A DNA stretch of 64,000 bases from DASRRB01 sp036732755 (GTDB lineage: Bacteria > Planctomycetota > B15-G4 > SIAN01). The stretch covers positions 21,996 to 85,995 of the forward strand of contig DAINBU010000007.1 of NCBI GenBank assembly GCA_036732755.1, given 5' to 3'. Positions 53,348 to 62,531 of the stretch are shown piece by piece. Below the pieces are notes generated by a model that was not told the origin of the DNA, searched no databases, and worked only from the letters and a program-made list of their open reading frames with translations. Each line of letters starts with the position of its first letter. Within the stretch, counting starts at the first letter, position 1. A program made the position numbers and the translations under genes.

Positions 53348-54321
53348 GGCGCGCCGCCTCCGCCGGGCTTCTTCGCGCCGTCCTTGGCGTCGCCGCCCTG
53401 CTTCCCGTCGGTCGCGGGCTTCGCGGTCTCCGGCGCGCGCGCGCCGTCTTTCGACGCGCTCTCGACCGGCTTCTCGTCGTCGCCGCGCGCGGCGCGGACG
53501 GCCATGACGGCGCGCGCCATGTCGCGGGCGAAGGCGGCCTGCTGTCCGTAGCTCGTGTCGGGCTGGCGCGTCGCCAGGCGCTCCCACTCCTTCAGCGCCT
53601 CTTCCTGGCGGCCGGCGCGGAAGAGGGCGTCGGCGTGCGTGTAGAGCAGCTCGAGGTCGGCCTGCGAATCGTCGAGCGCGACGCGCTCCCACGCCTTGAG
53701 CGCGTCGGCCCAGCGGCCCGCGCGGTAGAGCGCGCGACCGACCGACTTGGGGTCCGCGCCGCGCGCGGCGACGTCGATCGCGATCGGCGCGGCGTTCGGC
53801 GCCGCGGCGCCCTCGCTCCCGGCCTCGCCGCCCGCCGCGGGCGCGGGCGCCTCGAGCTTGCGCGAGAGCGGCCCCGAGTCGAGCGGGCTCTTGATGCCGG
53901 CGCGCTGCCGCTTGCGGTCGGCGGCGGAGAACATGCGCTGCTCGACCTCGAGCATCAGCACGAGGAGCGGGGAGGGGTCGTCGCCCGGCGCGAGGTCGTG
54001 CGCCTCCTGGCGGCGCAGCAGCAGATCGAGCTCCTGCGCGAAGCCGGGGACGAGCAGGTCGCGGATCGCCTTGGGATCGACGCCGAGGCGCTTCGCGCGG
54101 CGAACGTCGAGGCCGGCCAGGATCCGCTCGCGCGTCACCCGGCCGGGCTTCATCTCCTCCTCGGTCGGCAGCTCGCCGGCGCGCACGCGCCGCTGCAGCT
54201 CGTAGAGCTGCGCGAGCAGCTGCTCCCGGCCCTTCAGCGGATCGGCCGCGCCGGGCCCGTCGTCGGGCCGGCTCGTGCCGAACGCCAGGAAGGCGGCGAG
54301 GAGGAGCGTCTCAGCCGTCAC
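53344..54321 (-). CDS. Exported TPR-like protein 3 of the motor operon, unknown
   Basis: 325 residues with a short hydrophobic N-terminus (LLLAAFLAF), a helical region (about 30-145), a low-complexity linker and two TPR-like repeats (about 200-265; GRALYRAGRWADALKAWERV, ADALFRAGRQEEALKEWERL), then a Lys/Gly/Ala/Pro-rich tail. GTG start overlapping the previous gene by 11 bp; overlaps flrB by ATGA. Because it is locked into the operon for rod, MS-ring and export apparatus, a role in the motor is inferred. No known family recognised. Confidence 0.7.
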   Translation of the reverse strand: MTAETLLLAAFLAFGTSRPDDGPGAADPLKGREQLLAQLYELQRRVRAGELPTEEEMKPGRVTRERILAGLDVRRAKRLGVDPKAIRDLLVPGFAQELDLLLRRQEAHDLAPGDDPSPLLVLMLEVEQRMFSAADRKRQRAGIKSPLDSGPLSRKLEAPAPAAGGEAGSEGAAAPNAAPIAIDVAARGADPKSVGRALYRAGRWADALKAWERVALDDSQADLELLYTHADALFRAGRQEEALKEWERLATRQPDTSYGQQAAFARDMARAVMAVRAARGDDEKPVESASKDGARAPETAKPATDGKQGGDAKDGAKKPGGGGAP

Positions 54322-56053
54322 GGCGCTCGTCCTTCGGGCCGCCGCCCGCTGCGCCGGAGGGCTTCGCCGGCTCCGCGGCGGGGCGCTTCGCCGGCTCCGC
54401 CGCCGGCTTGTTCGGCGCCTCGGGCGCCGGCTTCGCGGAAGCGTCCGTCTCCGGCTTGGCGTTCAGCCCCTCGAGCAGCGAATCGATCGAGTCGCCGTCG
54501 CGCAGCGCCTGCGCCGCGATGTCGAGCAGCCTCGCGCGGCCCGCGGCGTCGGCGACCGGCAGCGCGTCCTTCACGCGCTGCAGGCAGAGCTCGTTGTTGC
54601 GCTGGCGGAGCGCGATGTCGGCGAGCGCGATCGCGCCCTCCGTCTCGTGCCCCTCGAGCGAGGCGAGGCGCGCGAGCAGCCGCGCCGCCGTCTCGAGCTG
54701 GCCGTCGTCGCAGAGCAGCTCGGCGGAGAGCAGGAGCGCCCGCGCCGCCACCTCGGGATCGTCCGCGGCGGTGGCGCGCGCCAGCGACTTCTGCGCACGC
54801 GCCGAGAGGCCGCACGCGGCGTGGATGTTCCCCTCGAGCAGGTCGCAGCGCAGCGCGAGGTCGCTGCCCGGCTTGAGCTCGCGGGCGCGCGCCACGGCGA
54901 GCAGCGCCGTGAAGTCGTCGCCCATCGCGTGGTGGGCGCGCGCGAGCAGGTACTCGACCTCGGCCGCCGCCGGGACGTCGCCCTTCGCGTGCACGAAGCG
55001 GTCGGCGGTCGCGACGACGCCGGGCCAGTCCTCGCAGCCCGACTGCGCGCGGGCGAGGCCGAGCAGCGCGCGCTGCTCGAGCTCCGCGTCCGACGTCGCC
55101 TGCAGCGCCCACTGCATCGCCTTGATGGCGCCGCGGTGGTCGCCGCCCTCGTCGAGCAGCTCGCCCGACGTGACGAGGTCGGAGGGCGAGAGCCCCTCGT
55201 TCATCGCCTCGACGACGCTGCGCAGGATCGTGTTGGCGTGCGCGGCCGCGGCCGCCATCTCGGAGGGGGCGAGGTGGGGGTCGCGGGACATGCGCCGGAA
55301 CGCGCGCACCGCCTCGAGGCGGGCGGCGGCGACCAGCGGGTGGCGCGGCGCGATCGACGCGATCGACGTCCACTGCGCCTGCGCCGCGTTGTCGTCGCCG
55401 AGCTTCGAGTAGGCGAAGCCGCAGCGGAAGTAGACGAAGGCGAGGTCGCCGAAGGTGGGGGCGCTCTTCTCGAGCTCGGAATACTCGACGATGGCCCGTG
55501 CATAGTCGCCGAGCTCGTAGAGCGCGTTGGCGATCTGGAAGCGCAGGCGCGCCGCGTCGGGCTGCAGCGGGTCGGCGAGCAGCGCGCCGCGCCAGCCGTC
55601 GATGGCGCGCGAGAGCAGCGTCTCGGGCGGGATCTTGTCGGGGACGTCGGCGCCGCAGCGCAGCTCCTTGCGGTTCGCGTCGGGGTCGGCGGTCAGGCCG
55701 GCCGCGCCGGCGATCCAGAGCGCCGCCTCGCGCAGCGAGCGGTGCTTGAGGTGGACGTCGACCGGCTCGTTCGAGCGCAGGACCGCGTCGCTCGAGTCGA
55801 GCTTGAGCGCGCGCCCCGCCGCCTGCGCGAGCCGCGCCAGGACCTCATGGGCCGGCGCGCCGTGCGCGACGACGTCGAACGCGGGCGGGTCGCCCTCGCG
55901 CGAGACGAGCTTGACGACGACGCTCTCCGACTGCGCCGCGATCTCGTCCTCGAGCATCTCGGAGGAGCTCGGCGTCCCGGGCGGGACGCGGTCGCCGCGC
56001 GCGCTCGCATCCTGGAGCGCGCCGAGCAGCGCGCAGCAGAGCAGCACGTTCAT
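54311..56053 (-). CDS. Exported STN-like plus TPR protein 2 of the motor operon, unknown
   Basis: 580 residues: short signal-like N-terminus, a secretin/TonB short N-terminal-like domain (about 45-135; FDVVAHGAPAHEVLARLAQA, VDVHLKHRSLREAALWIAGA), then about 380 residues of TPR (FQIANALYELGDYARAIVEY, FGDLAFVYFRCGFAYSKLG, and others), and a Pro/Ala/Lys tail. STN domains usually bind partners in periplasmic rings. Overlaps both neighbours. The pattern recalls the periplasmic TPR protein PflA of Campylobacter motors, but homology is not shown. Confidence 0.72.
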   Translation of the reverse strand: MNVLLCCALLGALQDASARGDRVPPGTPSSSEMLEDEIAAQSESVVVKLVSREGDPPAFDVVAHGAPAHEVLARLAQAAGRALKLDSSDAVLRSNEPVDVHLKHRSLREAALWIAGAAGLTADPDANRKELRCGADVPDKIPPETLLSRAIDGWRGALLADPLQPDAARLRFQIANALYELGDYARAIVEYSELEKSAPTFGDLAFVYFRCGFAYSKLGDDNAAQAQWTSIASIAPRHPLVAAARLEAVRAFRRMSRDPHLAPSEMAAAAAHANTILRSVVEAMNEGLSPSDLVTSGELLDEGGDHRGAIKAMQWALQATSDAELEQRALLGLARAQSGCEDWPGVVATADRFVHAKGDVPAAAEVEYLLARAHHAMGDDFTALLAVARARELKPGSDLALRCDLLEGNIHAACGLSARAQKSLARATAADDPEVAARALLLSAELLCDDGQLETAARLLARLASLEGHETEGAIALADIALRQRNNELCLQRVKDALPVADAAGRARLLDIAAQALRDGDSIDSLLEGLNAKPETDASAKPAPEAPNKPAAEPAKRPAAEPAKPSGAAGGGPKDERRDG

Positions 56054-56940
56054 CGACTTCCTCCGCCGTGCGCCGCCGGTCCGGCGGAGCGCTCGAGCCC
56101 GGGCAGCGGGGCGAACGCGCCCGAGCGCATCGCCTCGCTCCACCACGCGTCGGCGACGCGCACGGCGGCCTGCAGCCGGTAGGGCTGGTCCTTGGCGGTG
56201 AGCGCGTCGGCGCGCGCGAGCAGCTGGTGGAGGAGGCGGCGCGCCTCGGCGTCGCGCCCCTGTCCCGAGAGCGTCGCGGCCGACTCGAAGATCTGGTCGG
56301 GCTCGCGCCGGTCGGTCTCCTGGTCGGTCGCCTTGAGGCTCCACTGCTGCGCCTTCTCGACGTTGCCGAGCGCGCGGTGCGCCTTCGCGAGGAGCAGGTA
56401 GGCCTCGAAGCGCTGGTTCGAGTCGAGGAGCTTGGGGTCCTCGGCGAGCGGCTCGATGACGCGCCGCACGTCCTCGTAGAGGCCGCGCTGGAAGTGGACG
56501 CGCGACTCGAGCAGGACCTGGTCGATCCGCTCGGCGGAGTTGCGGTCGACGTGCGCCTCGGGGGGCGGGGAGTACGTCGCGACCGGCTCGCCCGCGGGGG
56601 CCGACGGGGTGCGATGGAGGAAGAGCTGCACCGTCTGCAGCGCGACGAGCGCCGTCACGGCGACGCCGAAGAACCAGAGCGCGCGCGTCAGGCCGGCCGC
56701 GCTGCCGCCCTCGCGCGGCGCGACGGGCTCGACGATCGGCACGTCGGAGACGGAGGTGAGCAGCTCGTCCTCGATGGGCTCGGCCGCGCCGAAGGCGTCG
56801 TCGCCATCGACGAGCGGGTCGTCCGTCGGCGCGTCGGGGAGCGAGGCGATGTCGATGACCGGCGCGTCCTCGAGCGAATCGAGCTCGAGCGACTCGTCGG
56901 CGTCGGCGTCGGCGGAATCGTCGATGGGGTGCTTCCCCAT
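56050..56940 (-). CDS. Bitopic TPR protein 1 heading the motor operon, unknown
   Basis: 296 residues: a very acidic cytoplasmic N-terminus (about 1-80, many Asp/Glu), one transmembrane helix (about 86-108, WFFGVAVTALVALQTVQLF), then periplasmic TPR-like helices (about 135-270; LESRVHFQRGLYEDVRRVIE, YLLLAKAHRALGNVEKAQQW). AGGAG precedes the ATG. It is the first gene of a 13 kb operon of motor genes and overlaps the next gene by ATGA. Topology resembles PflB-like motor scaffolds. Function not known. Confidence 0.75.
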   Translation of the reverse strand: MGKHPIDDSADADADESLELDSLEDAPVIDIASLPDAPTDDPLVDGDDAFGAAEPIEDELLTSVSDVPIVEPVAPREGGSAAGLTRALWFFGVAVTALVALQTVQLFLHRTPSAPAGEPVATYSPPPEAHVDRNSAERIDQVLLESRVHFQRGLYEDVRRVIEPLAEDPKLLDSNQRFEAYLLLAKAHRALGNVEKAQQWSLKATDQETDRREPDQIFESAATLSGQGRDAEARRLLHQLLARADALTAKDQPYRLQAAVRVADAWWSEAMRSGAFAPLPGLERSAGPAAHGGGSR

Positions 56941-57170
56941 TGGCTCACTCCTTCGGTGCGCGAGCAGGACGGCCCCGGCGGCGTGCAGCCGCTGAAGGTC
57001 CGAAATCGCGACAGGAGACCTTTCGGGCGCTTTCTTCCCGTCGCTTGAGGCGAGTCGGAAAAAAGGGGGAAGGGATTTCGGGCCTCCCGCGAACCGCCTT
57101 CGGACCGCGGCGCCGCGCCCCCCAAGAACCCCCGGGACGGCCGGGGCATGGGAGTTGTCCGGGGCGGCGC

Positions 57171-58472
57171 ATGGGGAGGGCGCCGCTCGTCTCGCTCTGC
57201 ATGATCGTCCGCGACGGCGGCGCGTCGCTGCGCCGCTGCCTCGCGAGCGCGCGGCCGCTGGCCGACGAGATCGTGGTGGTCGACACCGGGTCTCGCGACG
57301 ACAGCGTCGCGGTCGCCCGCTCCTTCGGCGCGACCGTCCTCGAACGGCCCTGGGACGACGACTTCGCCGCGGCGCGCAACCACGGGCTCGCGGCGGCGCG
57401 CGGACGCTTCATCCTGGTGCTCGACGCCGACGAGGAGCTCGAGTGTCCCGACCCGGAAGGACTGCGCCAGCTGCTGGCGCGCTCCGACCACGTCGCCTGG
57501 TTCGTGACGATCCATTCCGACCTCGGCCGCGGCGACGGCCTCGAGTCGAACGTGATCCGCCTGTGGCGCCACGCGGCGGACGTCCGCTTCCGCTACCCGA
57601 TCCACGAGCAGGTGCTGCCCGACCTCGAACGGGTCGCGGCGCGCGAGGGGCGCCGCTTCGCCCTCCTCGCCGATTCGACGATCCGGCACTCCGGCTACAC
57701 GCCCGACGCGATCGAGCGGCAGGGCAAGGTCGAGCGCAACGTCCGCATCTTCCGCAAGGCGGTCGCGCGCCACCCCGACGAGCCCTACCTCTGGTTCAAG
57801 TTCGCCGACTTCCTGCGCGGCCACGCCGGTCGCAGGGATGAGGCGCTCGCGGCGGCGCAGCGCGCGTCCGCGCTGCTCGCCGCGACGCCGGCGGAGCAGC
57901 GGCGGCGCGTGCCGTATTGGTCGGAGCTGCAGGCCATCGCGGTCGCGGCGCTGCTCGATGCGAAGCGCCTCGACGAAGCGCTGCAGCGGCTCGAGGCGGA
58001 GCCGCCCGACGCGCTCGGCGCCCCCGCGTACCACTATGTGGCGGCGCTCGCGCTCGAGGAGGCGGGACGGCTCGACGAGGCGCTCCACCAGGTCGACCGC
58101 TGCTGCGGAGCGAAGAAGCCCCCCGACGCCACGGCGTGGCGCCCGGGGCTGGTCGGCCCCCAGGGCGAGGCGCTGCGCGCCCGCCTCTTATTGAGGAAGG
58201 GAGACGCCCCCTCGGCCCTCGCGGCGGCGGAGCGCGCGCTCGCGCTCCGGCCGGGCTATCCCGCGGCGATCCAGCTGCGCGCCGACGCACTCCTGCAATC
58301 GGGGCGGCCGGCGGACGCGGTCGCGTCGCTGCTCGCGGAGCTGAAGCGCAAGGAGGAGCCGCGCCTGTGGCGGCAGGTCGCGCAGATCCTGACGCGCCTC
58401 GGCCGGACCGACGAGGCGCAGCGCTGCCTCGCGCGCGCCGAGCGACGGGAACTGCAGCCCTTGGCAGAATGA
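57171..58472 (+). CDS. Glycosyltransferase family 2 with TPR tail
   Basis: 433 residues. GT-A domain at about 6-225: LVSLCMIVRDGGASL, IVVVDTGSRDDSV, metal site Asp85-Ala-Asp87 (VLDADEEL), and FRYPIHEQVLP typical of the TPR-linked GT2 family. Residues about 240-420 are TPR repeats. Similar enzymes modify proteins or lipids in spore and S-layer-like settings. Divergent from the motor operon, with 230 bp between. Whether it acts on flagellin is unknown. Confidence 0.82.
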   Translation: MGRAPLVSLCMIVRDGGASLRRCLASARPLADEIVVVDTGSRDDSVAVARSFGATVLERPWDDDFAAARNHGLAAARGRFILVLDADEELECPDPEGLRQLLARSDHVAWFVTIHSDLGRGDGLESNVIRLWRHAADVRFRYPIHEQVLPDLERVAAREGRRFALLADSTIRHSGYTPDAIERQGKVERNVRIFRKAVARHPDEPYLWFKFADFLRGHAGRRDEALAAAQRASALLAATPAEQRRRVPYWSELQAIAVAALLDAKRLDEALQRLEAEPPDALGAPAYHYVAALALEEAGRLDEALHQVDRCCGAKKPPDATAWRPGLVGPQGEALRARLLLRKGDAPSALAAAERALALRPGYPAAIQLRADALLQSGRPADAVASLLAELKRKEEPRLWRQVAQILTRLGRTDEAQRCLARAERRELQPLAE

Positions 58473-58550
58473 CCCGCTTCCGACGGCGCGCCGGGGTCCG
58501 TTCCATCACTTCCCCGGTCGTGCCGTACGCGTGCGGGAGCCGGTGAAACC

Positions 58551-61274
58551 ATGCTGCGGATCGATCGTCTCGCGTTCGCCTTCGGATTCCTCCTGACCGG
58601 AGCCGCCGCGCGCGCGCAGGAGCCCGGGCCGAGCGGCGACGCGATGCGGGTCGAGGCGGGGGAGTTCCCGACCGAGCTGCGCTGGAAGCTCGGCGCGTGG
58701 GCGCTGCGCGCGTCGCTGCGCACCGGCGGCGTCGACCTCGGGCTCAAGCCCCCGGCGCGCTCGCAGATGTGGCTGCGCATCCGGACCGCGGCCGAGCGCG
58801 AGTGGCCCGACCCGGTCGGGATGCTCTACACGCAGGGCACGGCGGCGCTCACGCTCTACGCGGCGACGCCGAGCGAAGTGCTCGACGCCACCGGTTCCTT
58901 CGACCCGATCCTCACGCTGCTCGACGGCGTGGTGGAGACGGCGTGGTTCGGCCGGATCCAGAAGCCGTGGGAGCTCCCCAACGCGCTGCGCCTCGGCCTC
59001 GACCGCCACTTCTCGCAGCCGCTGCTCGACGCGCTGCTGGACGAGGAGAAGAAGGACGCGACGCTGCCGCGCTGGCCGGGCGCCGCGAAAGGGCGCAAGG
59101 GGTGCCTGGAGAACCTGCCGGCCGACCATCCGCTGGTGCAGGACCGCGACCACGTCCTCGACGTGCTCGCCCGTTTCGAGGCGAAGTTCGGGCGCGCCCG
59201 CATCGCGCAGCACCTCCTCGACTGCAACCAGCGCGTGCTCTCGACGGAGCAGGTCACGGTCGCGACGGAGAAGCTGCTCGAGCCCGTCACCGCGGAGCTC
59301 GGGAAGCCGCTCCTGCCGGTCGCGACCTTCGAGACGCGCGTGCCGTGGACGGGCGAGGGGGCGGAGCCGCTGGAGGCGCGCCTGAACGGGCTCGCCGGCG
59401 ACGCGCCCTACCTCGACGACTACCAGCTGCGCGTCTGCTACGGCGAGCAGCGCACGACGGCGCGCACCTTCCAGCCGTGGGCGGCCGGCGGCGCGCCGAC
59501 CCTCTTCTTCCGCTGCCCGCTCTCCGGCACGTGGACCATCAGCGGCGTCGAGGTCCTCGCGCGCCGCCTCGTCGAGGAGGGCAAGGAAGACCTCTCCGAA
59601 AAGCGCCACCTCTGGGCGATCGTCCTCGACGAGCGCTTCCGCGAGCTCTACCGCTGGCCCTTCCAGCAGTCGGCGATCCCGAAGGACAAGGCGGGGTGGG
59701 TGAAGCTGCCCTTCTCCGCGAGCCCGAGCGTTCCGTCGGAGTTCTGGTTCATCGCGCTCGAGGCGGAGGACCCCGGACCGGGCAACCAGCTCGAGATCTG
59801 CGTGCGCCCCGACGCCGTCGCCGAGCACTCCTTCCGGTCGGTCCCCGGCCACCGCGTCACGAAGCTCGACGCGCCGGTCGAATTCGCCGTCTACGCCGAC
59901 ATCAAGGGGCGCGCGATCGAGCGCGGCAAGGCGCCGCGCGCGCTGCTCGAGGACTTGAAGGTGGTGGGCGTCAACGAGGCGGCGCGCCAGGTGCTGCTGA
60001 AGAAGAAGGCGGAGCAGGCACCGAAGAAGGAGCCGGCCCGGGATCCGCCGAAGGAGCCGGCGAAGAAGGACTCGCCGCCGGCCGCGGCGCTGCAGGTCCC
60101 CCCCGAGTTCGAGAAGCAGCTCGCCGCCGACGGCATCGAGCTCGACCGCGAACGGCGCGAGGTGCGCGTCAAGGGGGCGATCCTCCGCCTGCGCCAGTCG
60201 CCCGACTACCCGATCGAGTACGCGCTCGTCACGAACGAGGGGGCCAAGCACGAGGCGTTCGGCATGGTCCGCTGCACGCCGAGCCTGCTCAACGCCTGCT
60301 TCCTCGCGCTCGGGCTCGAGCCCGGCTCGCCGCGCCACCGCGTCGAGCGCGAGCCGATGCCGAAACCCGAGGACCTCGAGGCGGGGCTCGAGGTGCCGTT
60401 CACGACGGTCGCGCCGTCGGGGCCGCGCGTCTTCATCTACGTGCGCTGGACGGAGGGCGGGAAGACGACGATCCGCCCGTTCGAGGACCTCTTCGTCGAC
60501 CTGCGCGACGGGAAGCCGCTGCCGATGCGCGGCTACGTCTTCCTCGGCTCGCGCTTCGTCGAGATCGAGGAGGGTGGCGCGAAGAAGCGCATCTTCCTCG
60601 CCGACTACGAGGGCAACCTGATCGCGGTCCATCCCGACGTCGCGCGCGACGCCGCCGCCAACCGCGCCGTCTCCGACTGCCTCTTCGACGCCTACACGCT
60701 CGACGACGAGCCCTACGCGTGGGCGGACGTCGACGAGGGCAAGCTCCCGACGGAGCGCATCCCGGTCGAGTTCGTCTTCGCGCTCGACGCGCGCGCCGAC
60801 TGCCGGCCCTTCGAGCCCGAAGTGATCCCGCCGCCGATCGAGCTGCCGCCCGCGCGCGTGCTCGCGCAGAAGACGCGCAACCCGGCGTGGGACGGCACGC
60901 GCGCCGAGTGGCTCGACCGGATCGGCGCGCGGCCGCTGCAGGAGCTCGCCGCGATCGTCCGCCACTCGCGCCAGCCGCTGCGCGAGGCGGTGCTCGTGCT
61001 GCTCGGCGCGAGCGGCCGCGATGAGGCGGTGGAGACGCTCTCGCTCGCGCTCCGCTTCGACCGCTCGTCGGAATCGCGCCTCGCCGCCGCGTACGCGCTG
61101 GCCGAGGTGGGCAGCGCGAAGGCGGTCGACGCGCTGATCGACGCGCTGGAGGTGCCGGCGCCGCCGATCGTCGACGACGCGGTCTGCGGGCTGCGCCTGC
61201 TGTCGGGCGAGGACCTCGGCCGCCGTCCGCTGCCGTGGCGCGAGTGGGCGCGCACGCGCTCCGCGCCGCGCTGA
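58551..61274 (+). CDS. Large secreted protein with YdjY-like domain and HEAT-like end
   Basis: 907 residues with a signal peptide ending AAARA-QE. The first 480 residues are not recognised. A Lys/Pro/Glu linker (about 485-515) is followed by a YdjY-like domain (about 520-720; GIELDRERREVRVKGAILRL, EHEAFGMVRCTPSLLNACF, ALGLEPG) of the kind frequent in secreted planctomycete proteins, and by HEAT-like helices (about 790-890; REAVLVLLGASGRDEAVETL, LAAAYALAEVGSAKAVDALI). Function unknown; probably periplasmic or outer-surface. Confidence 0.75.
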   Translation: MLRIDRLAFAFGFLLTGAAARAQEPGPSGDAMRVEAGEFPTELRWKLGAWALRASLRTGGVDLGLKPPARSQMWLRIRTAAEREWPDPVGMLYTQGTAALTLYAATPSEVLDATGSFDPILTLLDGVVETAWFGRIQKPWELPNALRLGLDRHFSQPLLDALLDEEKKDATLPRWPGAAKGRKGCLENLPADHPLVQDRDHVLDVLARFEAKFGRARIAQHLLDCNQRVLSTEQVTVATEKLLEPVTAELGKPLLPVATFETRVPWTGEGAEPLEARLNGLAGDAPYLDDYQLRVCYGEQRTTARTFQPWAAGGAPTLFFRCPLSGTWTISGVEVLARRLVEEGKEDLSEKRHLWAIVLDERFRELYRWPFQQSAIPKDKAGWVKLPFSASPSVPSEFWFIALEAEDPGPGNQLEICVRPDAVAEHSFRSVPGHRVTKLDAPVEFAVYADIKGRAIERGKAPRALLEDLKVVGVNEAARQVLLKKKAEQAPKKEPARDPPKEPAKKDSPPAAALQVPPEFEKQLAADGIELDRERREVRVKGAILRLRQSPDYPIEYALVTNEGAKHEAFGMVRCTPSLLNACFLALGLEPGSPRHRVEREPMPKPEDLEAGLEVPFTTVAPSGPRVFIYVRWTEGGKTTIRPFEDLFVDLRDGKPLPMRGYVFLGSRFVEIEEGGAKKRIFLADYEGNLIAVHPDVARDAAANRAVSDCLFDAYTLDDEPYAWADVDEGKLPTERIPVEFVFALDARADCRPFEPEVIPPPIELPPARVLAQKTRNPAWDGTRAEWLDRIGARPLQELAAIVRHSRQPLREAVLVLLGASGRDEAVETLSLALRFDRSSESRLAAAYALAEVGSAKAVDALIDALEVPAPPIVDDAVCGLRLLSGEDLGRRPLPWREWARTRSAPR

Positions 61275-61290
61275 CGCGTCCGGCTCGCCT

Positions 61291-61319
61291 TTCCAAGCGC
61301 GCGCGGCAGGGCTACCATC
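61291..61319 (+). promoter_or_regulatory. Candidate sigma-70 promoter of gcdH
   Basis: TTTCCA (61291-61296), 17 bases, TACCAT (61314-61319). Each hexamer matches 4 of 6, with exact spacing. Transcription would start near 61327, about 38 bases before the ATG. Confidence 0.4.
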
Positions 61320-61364
61320 CCCCGCTCTTTTCCGGTCCCCGCGCGCGTCCGAGGTCGCACCGCC

Positions 61365-62531
61365 ATGCGCAAGTTCACGGGCCCCGACTTCTACGTCCTC
61401 GACGAGCTCCTCACCGAGGACGAGCGGATGATCCGCGACACGGTGCGGACGTGGGTCGACGAGCGCGTCCTGCCGGTCATCGCCGGCCACTGCCGCGAGG
61501 GGACCTTCCCGACGCAGCTGATCCCCGAGGTCGCGGAGCTCGGGCTGCTCGGCGCGAGCCTCACGGGCTACGAGTGCGCCGGGCTCGGCGCCGTCGCCTA
61601 CGGCCTGATCATGCAGGAGCTCGAGCGCGGCGATTCCGGCCTGCGCTCGTTCGCGTCGGTGCAGGGCAGCCTCGTGATGTACCCGATCCACGCCTACGGG
61701 TCGGAGGCGCAGAAGCAGCGCTGGCTGCCGGCGCTCGCCAAGGGCAAGGCGATCGGCTGCTTCGGGCTGACCGAGCCCGACCACGGTTCCGACCCGGGCG
61801 CCATGGAGACGCGCGCCGTCAAGAAGGGCGGCGACTGGGTGCTGAACGGCGCGAAGATGTGGATCACCAACGGCAGCGTCTCCGACGTCGCGCTGGTCTG
61901 GGCCAAGACCGAGGAGGGGGTGCAGGGCTTCCTGGTCGAGAAGGGGGCGAAGGGGTTCAGCGCGCCCGAGACCAAGGGGAAGCTCTCGCTGCGCGCGTCG
62001 GTCACCTCCGAGCTCGTGCTGCAGGACGTCGTCGTCCCCGACGCGGCGCGGCTGCCCGGCGTGAAGGGGTTGAAGGGCCCGCTCTCGTGCTTGACGCAAG
62101 CGCGTTACGGCATCGTGTGGGGGGCGATCGGCGCCGCCATGGCGTGCTACGACGAGGCGCTGAACTACGCGAAGTCGCGCGTGCAGTTCGACAAGCCGAT
62201 CGCGTCGTTCCAGTTGGTGCAGGCGAAGTTCGCCGAGATCATCACCGAGATCACGAAGGCGCAGCTGCTGGCGTGGCGGCTCGGCCGGCTGAAGGAGGCG
62301 GGCAGCGCGACCCACTTCCAGGTCTCGATGGCGAAGCGCAACAACGTCGGCTGGGCGCTCCGGATCGCCCGCACCTGCCGCGACGTCCTCGGCGCGAACG
62401 GGATCCTCGACGAGTACCAGACCATGCGCCACATGGTGAACCTCGAGTCGGTCAACACCTACGAGGGGACCTTCGACATCCACACGCTCGCGCTCGGCGA
62501 GGCGGTCACCGGCATCCCCGCCTACCGATGA
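61365..62531 (+). CDS. gcdH: Glutaryl-CoA dehydrogenase (acyl-CoA dehydrogenase family)
   Basis: 388 residues; FAD enzyme that oxidises and decarboxylates glutaryl-CoA to crotonyl-CoA in lysine/tryptophan breakdown. Family motifs: GCFGLTEPDHGSDPGAM, KMWITNGSVSDVALVWAK, ARYGIVWGAIGAAMACYDEAL, and the catalytic Glu367 in NTYEGTFDIHTLALG. Length and ends match GcdH closely. The CDS has no relation to the flagellar genes. The following lipoprotein gene overlaps its stop (ATGA). Confidence 0.9.
   Translation: MRKFTGPDFYVLDELLTEDERMIRDTVRTWVDERVLPVIAGHCREGTFPTQLIPEVAELGLLGASLTGYECAGLGAVAYGLIMQELERGDSGLRSFASVQGSLVMYPIHAYGSEAQKQRWLPALAKGKAIGCFGLTEPDHGSDPGAMETRAVKKGGDWVLNGAKMWITNGSVSDVALVWAKTEEGVQGFLVEKGAKGFSAPETKGKLSLRASVTSELVLQDVVVPDAARLPGVKGLKGPLSCLTQARYGIVWGAIGAAMACYDEALNYAKSRVQFDKPIASFQLVQAKFAEIITEITKAQLLAWRLGRLKEAGSATHFQVSMAKRNNVGWALRIARTCRDVLGANGILDEYQTMRHMVNLESVNTYEGTFDIHTLALGEAVTGIPAYR

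Noticed and set aside
58506..62483. A 1325-codon open frame on the minus strand
   Set aside because: It lies opposite the YdjY/HEAT-like gene and gcdH, has the Arg/Ala/Glu/Leu make-up of antisense frames in GC-rich DNA and no domain. The same holds for long minus frames at 20567-23719, 23804-28396, 11425-14250 and 33870-36590.
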